In this document: positions 5,778 through 9,719 of the stretch, piece by piece
Layout: each line of letters begins with the position of its first letter
Numbering within the stretch: position 1 is the stretch's first letter
Source: an uncultured Lewinella sp.
GTDB lineage: Bacteria > Bacteroidota > Bacteroidia > Chitinophagales > Saprospiraceae
NCBI GenBank assembly: GCA_938021455.1
Contig: CALIGP010000062.1
Location: 1 to 9,719, forward strand
Length of the DNA stretch: 9,719 nt
Direction: 5' to 3'
Translations under genes and position numbers: made by a program
Notes under the pieces: model-generated
The model's input: the letters and a program-made list of their open reading frames with translations, nothing else
What the model was told of the DNA's origin: nothing
Database searches by the model: none

Positions 5778-6602
5778 CTAGTTGTTTTGTGCTAACCTGG
5801 CCGTCAATGCCTGCTTATGGCTTCGGGACAGAGGAATTTCAGTTCCATTGCGCAAAATGATCCACTTACCCACAACGCGTTCTATCTCTTTGATGGATAC
5901 CACATGACTCCGATGAACTCTGATAAAAGCCGTTTGGGGTAATTGCTGACTCACCTCCCGCAAGGATCCCCTAACCAGGTTCTTTGCTTCTGCCGTGTAA
6001 ACTTCCACGTAGTTTTCGTCTTTCCTCAACCGAATGATATCCTGAGCATTAAACATCATCGTTTGACCACCAGACTTAAAGCGGATTTTCTCATCCGTCC
6101 TTACTACCCTTTTATCCGGCTCCAGCCTGATGCTCTTACCAAAACGAAGTAAAATCATCAGGCAGGAAAGAGCGATGAGAATAAATGTATTCCGTAGTAA
6201 GGGGGGCCAGTTAAAAAAGGTCCAGCGCAGACCCGTTCCTTGCGTAATCCAATCACTAACGGACGATCCGCAAACCAGCCGGTCCAGAACAATCCAAATC
6301 ATCAGGACAGGGATGAAGTAAATTAAAAAAGAGATCGGGCCACCGGTTAGGTAAAATTTGGGAAATAGATACGCTGTCGTTCCGTAAACAACAAACATGA
6401 TAAGTGGTAAGCGAAGTAGATTCAGCCCCAGAAGAGCGAAAAAATTAGGCATCCCGAAACTGGTCTCCGCAATGGCAGTCATCCAGAATAAACAGATACA
6501 CCAGATTAGTGCATCACGGATGATTAGCCGACGGACATTAGGTCTGACTTTTTCAAAAAGGGAAGTAGCAGAGCCAGAGATCGCGTTCATAAAAGAAGTC
6601 AT
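5778..6602 (-). CDS. Membrane-anchored LytTR DNA-binding transcriptional regulator
   Basis: This 274-aa protein has four predicted transmembrane helices (about 30-47, 55-80, 86-108 and 134-153) followed by a cytoplasmic LytTR DNA-binding domain (about 170-270). Typical LytTR sequence is visible: KDENYVEVYTAEAK (194-207), FIRVHRSHVVS (226-236) and NGTEIPLSRSHKQAL (252-266). There is no receiver domain, so it is not a classical phospho-acceptor response regulator, and no histidine kinase lies beside it. The membrane part probably senses or anchors, but its signal is unknown. It converges with the RidA gene and is divergent from the CBM9/DUF5916 gene 149 bp away, making control of itself or of that neighbour possible. 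The ATG at 6602 follows a -7 box; Met5 (6590) is an alternative start. Confidence 0.9.
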   Translation of the reverse strand: MTSFMNAISGSATSLFEKVRPNVRRLIIRDALIWCICLFWMTAIAETSFGMPNFFALLGLNLLRLPLIMFVVYGTTAYLFPKFYLTGGPISFLIYFIPVLMIWIVLDRLVCGSSVSDWITQGTGLRWTFFNWPPLLRNTFILIALSCLMILLRFGKSIRLEPDKRVVRTDEKIRFKSGGQTMMFNAQDIIRLRKDENYVEVYTAEAKNLVRGSLREVSQQLPQTAFIRVHRSHVVSIKEIERVVGKWIILRNGTEIPLSRSHKQALTARLAQNN

Positions 6603-6609
6603 TAAGCAC

Positions 6610-6617
6610 CAAAAATA
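6610..6617 (-). promoter_or_regulatory. Bacteroidota -7 box (TATTTTTG) of the LytTR gene
   Basis: Read on the minus strand, TATTTTTG matches TAnnTTTG at all fixed positions and ends 7 nt before the ATG at 6602. A weak -33 candidate (ATTG, 6641-6644) is 23 nt further upstream, slightly long for the family. The predicted mRNA would have no leader or only a few bases. Confidence 0.45.
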
Positions 6618-6751
6618 GGTTGTTCCCGTATTTGGGGTAGCAATTAAATGAGATCAGCAGTAAAATTAGTTTCCTTTGGCCCAAGACAAAGCATCCCCCT
6701 GCTCTTTACCACCACCCTTGCACCTGCGGGTGCGCCCTGAACCAATTTATC

Positions 6752-8917
6752 ATGCGCATTATATTTTTCTCCCTCTTCTTTTCTGCTGTTTTGTTGGCCC
6801 AGCAAGCTCCCGCTTATCAACTCAAACTCACAGACGGTGATATCGAACTGGATGGCTCCCCAGATGAAACTACCTGGGAACAAGCAGACATCGCCACCGA
6901 CTTCTGGATTCAGAATCCCATCGACGGCGAAAAAGCCCCCCAAAGAACGGAGGTAAGAATGCTTTATGATAATAAGTTTTTGTACCTATCCGCCATCATC
7001 TACGATAACAACGGCACCGTCACCCAAACGCTAAAGCGAGACGAAACTGAGGATTCCGACCTCTTCGTTTTTTGGGTGGACCCCATCGGTGAACAAACCA
7101 ACGGCTACGGCTTTGCCGTTACCGCCTGGAACGGCCAGTCTGAAGGCCTGGTGAGCGAAGGGGACGTAGACGTAAGCTGGGACCAACGCTGGTTCTCCTC
7201 CACCAAACGCAGTAGCGATCGATGGACCCTGGAGATGGCCATCCCCTTCAAAAGCCTACGCTACAAAAGCGAGCAACTTAACTGGCGGATGAATTTCGCT
7301 CGCGTCGACCCTGGCTCCAACGAAGTACACGTCTGGTCCCCCGTACCCCGCCAATTCGACATCGAAGACCTTGGCTATTACGGCGACCTTCAGTTCCCCG
7401 CCGCCCCCGGCAAAGCCGGCGGGAACATCAGTTTCATCCCTTACGCTCGCACAAGCCTGGAAACCAATCAGAATGCCGACCCAAAAACAACTACGGACCT
7501 AAAAGCCGGTGCCGACGCAAAAATCGCCCTTTCTCCTACGCTTAACCTGGACCTAACTTATAACCCGGACTTTAGCCAGGTAGAGGTTGACCGGCAGGTA
7601 ACCAATCTGACCCGCTTCAACATCTTCTTTCCCGAACGGCGGCAATTTTTCCTGGAGAACGCCGACATCTTCAGCGACTACGGTCAGTTTGCTAACGCTC
7701 CCTTTTACTCCCGGCGGATCGGCCTTAATCCCGCTGGCCAGGCCGTACCCATTCGTTACGGTGCCCGCCTGAGTGGAAATGTGGGCGGCAAGACCCGGAT
7801 CGGGCTGCTTAACATGCAAACCAGCGGAAAGGAAGAAGGCTCGCTGGCGCAGAATTACACCGCCGCCGCCTTCCAGCGGCGATTCTGGAAACGGTCCTCC
7901 GTCAAAGGCATCTTCCTAAATCGCCAGGCACTCTCCGATGGCAACTTAGTGGATGGCGACTACGGTCGAAACGCCGGCGGAGAAATCAACCTAAGTACAG
8001 CAGACGGAAAATGGAGCGGACAGCTGGGGCAGTTGACCTCCTTCAAGGAAGGCGTTAGTGGCAATAATAAGCACTCCTACGGCTTCATTGATTACCAGGG
8101 GCAGCGGTTTCAAGCTAATCTATTCGCGCAGAGTATCGGTAGGAATTATTTCACCGACCTGGGCTTCAATAATCGGGTGGTCAACTTTAATCCGGAGACC
8201 AACGAGTTAGTTCGCCTGGGCTACCGGCAGCTGGCCAGTAATGTCGACTACTACATCTATCCTGATCGCCCAAAGGTCAATTTTCACTGGTCGGGCATGG
8301 AGAACTACGTCTACTTTACCGATGATGCCGGACTGAGCGAATGGTACACCCGCCTTCGTCATTTCATCTTCTACAAGAATACGAGTCAGTTGCGGTTCCG
8401 CTTCAATAATCAATACGTTGGTCTGCTCTTACCCTTCGCCCTCACCGATACGCCACTGCCCGTAGGCGACTATCACTTCCAGGAGTTTAATGTGCAGTTC
8501 AATACTGACCGGAGGCAGAAATTTCAGACGGAATGGTTCGTCGTCTACGGTGAGTTTTACAACGGCACTAAGCTTACCTATCGGGGGAGCCTCACCTATC
8601 TGGCGCAGCCTTGGGGTAAGTTCACCTTGGGCATTGAGCGGAACGAAATCCGGCTACCGGATCCCTATGGAGACTTGAACCTCACCCTGGCTACGGGGCG
8701 GGCGGAGATCAGTTTTTCCACAAACCTGTTCTGGACGACCTTCCTGCAATATAATACTCAGGCTGACAACTTCAACGTCAACAGCCGTCTGCAGTGGCGC
8801 TTTGCGCCTATGTCGGACTTCTTCTTGGTCTATACTGACAATTACCGGGTGGCCAATATGTTTGGCCCCAAGGACCGGCAGCTGGTGGCTAAGGTAAATT
8901 ACTGGTTGAGTCGGTAA
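6752..8917 (+). CDS. CBM9 domain and DUF5916 protein, predicted outer-membrane associated
   Basis: This 721-aa exported protein has a signal peptide (about 1-16, ending VLLA before QQ). A family 9 carbohydrate-binding-like domain (about 24-215) follows, with DGSPDETTWEQA and YDNKFLYLSAIIYD, which fit the CBM9 fold of these proteins. The remainder matches the DUF5916 pattern: LNLDLTYNPDFSQVEVDRQ (about 268-286), NLTRFNIFFPERRQFFLENADIF (about 288-310) and FYSRRIGL. The C-terminal half has many short alternating amphipathic strands with aromatic residues and ends in VNYWLSR, which suggests an outer-membrane beta-barrel. Length is normal for the family. The biochemical function of this family is not established; polysaccharide or surface-ligand binding is an inference from the CBM9 part. 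The ATG at 6752 gives a standard signal peptide. A short GCACC/GGTGC hairpin lies 19 nt upstream (6720-6733). No sus or glycosidase genes are adjacent. Confidence 0.87.
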   Translation: MRIIFFSLFFSAVLLAQQAPAYQLKLTDGDIELDGSPDETTWEQADIATDFWIQNPIDGEKAPQRTEVRMLYDNKFLYLSAIIYDNNGTVTQTLKRDETEDSDLFVFWVDPIGEQTNGYGFAVTAWNGQSEGLVSEGDVDVSWDQRWFSSTKRSSDRWTLEMAIPFKSLRYKSEQLNWRMNFARVDPGSNEVHVWSPVPRQFDIEDLGYYGDLQFPAAPGKAGGNISFIPYARTSLETNQNADPKTTTDLKAGADAKIALSPTLNLDLTYNPDFSQVEVDRQVTNLTRFNIFFPERRQFFLENADIFSDYGQFANAPFYSRRIGLNPAGQAVPIRYGARLSGNVGGKTRIGLLNMQTSGKEEGSLAQNYTAAAFQRRFWKRSSVKGIFLNRQALSDGNLVDGDYGRNAGGEINLSTADGKWSGQLGQLTSFKEGVSGNNKHSYGFIDYQGQRFQANLFAQSIGRNYFTDLGFNNRVVNFNPETNELVRLGYRQLASNVDYYIYPDRPKVNFHWSGMENYVYFTDDAGLSEWYTRLRHFIFYKNTSQLRFRFNNQYVGLLLPFALTDTPLPVGDYHFQEFNVQFNTDRRQKFQTEWFVVYGEFYNGTKLTYRGSLTYLAQPWGKFTLGIERNEIRLPDPYGDLNLTLATGRAEISFSTNLFWTTFLQYNTQADNFNVNSRLQWRFAPMSDFFLVYTDNYRVANMFGPKDRQLVAKVNYWLSR

Positions 8918-8938
8918 TGGTGGATGGCTTCGCCATTA
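8915..8938 (+). other. Small hairpin overlapping the DUF5916 gene stop
   Basis: TAATGG (8915-8920, including the stop codon) pairs with CCATTA (8933-8938), and alternatively ATGGC-TTC-GCCAT (8924-8936) forms a 5-bp stem. There is no U tract, so termination here is doubtful; the stronger hairpin at 9003-9041 is the better terminator. Confidence 0.3.
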
Positions 8939-8946
8939 TGCTTAAC

Positions 8947-8985
8947 CACAGAGGTGCACGGAGGTATTCACAGAGGGACACCGAG
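8947..8985. repeat. Short tandem CACNGAGG repeats
   Basis: CACAGAGG (8947-8954), CACGGAGG (8957-8964), CACAGAGG (8969-8976) and a decayed CACCGAG (8979-8985) follow one another at 10-, 12- and 10-bp spacing in the convergent intergenic region. Sequences of the form ACCACAGAGG-n-CACAGAGG occur as intergenic repeats in many unrelated bacterial genomes, from general recall. No function is assigned. Confidence 0.55.
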
Positions 8986-9002
8986 CGAGGTAACGAAGAG
9001 TT

Positions 9003-9041
9003 ACACGGGGACGCTATCAGGATCTGGGAGCGTCCCCGTGT
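9003..9041. terminator. Terminator hairpin between convergent genes
   Basis: ACACGGGGACGCT (9003-9015) pairs perfectly with AGCGTCCCCGTGT (9029-9041) around a 13-nt loop. It lies 85 bp after the DUF5916 stop and 6 bp past the stop of the minus-strand T9SS gene, the usual place for a shared terminator. T content after the stem is only moderate on either strand, so efficiency is uncertain. Confidence 0.7.
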
Positions 9042-9047
9042 TGTCGT

Positions 9048-9719
9048 CTACTTCTTCACAAACCGCAAAGACCCAAACTCACTCCGCAGCAAGTAAACGC
9101 CCGGAGGTAAACTGCTAACCGATAACCGTCCGCCAGCTTCTAATTGATCGACGTGCATTACCTCGCGGCCGCTCAAATCCAATACCTGAAGGTTATTGAC
9201 TTTTGCGTTGTCCGCTTCGGGGAAACGGATGGTAAGCATATCTACGACGGGGTTAGGAGAAAGAGACCAATTGTCTTCATTCTTAATGGAAGCCGTTACA
9301 ACTTCGGAGTAAGAGAATGTTCCGTCAAAGTCCGTCTGGCGAATCCGGTAATGGTTTAAGCCAGCGTAGGGTGAAGCGTCCGACAGATCATACTGCCCAC
9401 TCTCGTTGGGTGCCACGCGGCCGATGGCGGTAAAAGTAGCCCCGCTGTCCGCTGAGCGCTCAACGGTAAAGTAGTCATTGTCTGTCTCCGTTACCGTAGC
9501 CCACTGCACCAGAATAGTCTTATCCTGTGGTGTAGCCGTTACGAATAACCAATCAACGGGCAACAAGGCCTCGAAAGCTGGCAGGACGTAGCCTCGGTCC
9601 GACAAAATGGTATGGACCATAAGTACCTCTGCGTTTGTGCAACCAGGTAAAACCCGGGAAGCTTCATATACAGCCACCGCAGCGTCGTTCTGAGAAGAGT
9701 TCCCACTTGTCATGGCGAT
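9048..9719 (-). CDS. T9SS type A sorting domain protein, C-terminal fragment (cut by window edge)
   Basis: The frame stays open to the right edge of the window, so the N-terminus, signal peptide and main domain are missing; the Met codon at 9713 should not be taken as the start. About 223 residues are visible. The first 50 or so, with NDAAVAVYEASRVLPGCTNAEV, are not recognised. A fibronectin type III-like stretch follows, starting LPVDWLFVTATPQDK and containing DNDYFTVERSADSG and HYRIRQTDFDG. This arrangement is common just before T9SS tails. The last 75 residues, with LSPNPVVDMLTIRF, VLDLSGREV and LPPGVYLLRSEFG, form a type A sorting domain ending RFVKK. The protein is thus a predicted secreted or cell-surface T9SS cargo whose activity cannot be told from this window. 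Confidence 0.88.
   Translation of the reverse strand: MAMTSGNSSQNDAAVAVYEASRVLPGCTNAEVLMVHTILSDRGYVLPAFEALLPVDWLFVTATPQDKTILVQWATVTETDNDYFTVERSADSGATFTAIGRVAPNESGQYDLSDASPYAGLNHYRIRQTDFDGTFSYSEVVTASIKNEDNWSLSPNPVVDMLTIRFPEADNAKVNNLQVLDLSGREVMHVDQLEAGGRLSVSSLPPGVYLLRSEFGSLRFVKK

Noticed and set aside
9048..9713. Complete 221-aa gene starting at the ATG at 9713
   Set aside because: The frame continues to the window edge, there is no signal peptide, and T9SS cargos need one; it is a fragment.

Overview
The window looks like chromosome from a Bacteroidota species of the Saprospiria, probably Lewinella-like. This is inferred from protein families and was not checked by search. Two proteins end in type IX secretion (T9SS) type A sorting tails, one gene encodes a CBM9/DUF5916 protein, another a membrane-anchored LytTR protein, and several starts carry a TAnnTTTG-type -7 box. 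No rRNA, tRNA, CRISPR array, transposase or prophage gene was found.

Layout, left to right. Positions 1-205 hold stacked inverted repeats, including a strong bidirectional terminator. A minus-strand gene (206-2725) encodes a secreted reprolysin-like zinc metalloprotease with glycine-rich linkers, two extra beta-sandwich-like modules and a T9SS tail. A 460-bp intergenic region (2726-3185) follows. It holds an 18-bp operator-like palindrome, a degenerate tandem repeat with a period of about 110 bp, and several hairpins. A minus-strand N-acetylmuramoyl-L-alanine amidase (3186-4424, TTG start) is divergent from ccmB (4506-5165). A structured cruciform-like element (5208-5341) separates ccmB from a RidA-family gene (5378-5752). 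RidA converges on a minus-strand LytTR regulator with four membrane segments (5778-6602), which is divergent from the CBM9/DUF5916 gene (6752-8917). That gene converges on the C-terminal part of a second T9SS cargo protein (9048 to the right edge), with a terminator hairpin between them.

The genes do not form one operon or pathway; most are single transcription units in alternating orientation. The shared theme is envelope and secretion biology: two exported T9SS cargos, a cell-wall amidase, a predicted outer-membrane CBM9/DUF5916 protein, and a cytochrome c maturation permease.

No convincing new multi-gene system was found. The most interesting non-coding signals are the -7 boxes placed 4-7 nt before start codons, which suggest leaderless or near-leaderless mRNAs, the tandem repeat region upstream of the protease, and the structured repeat between ccmB and ridA.
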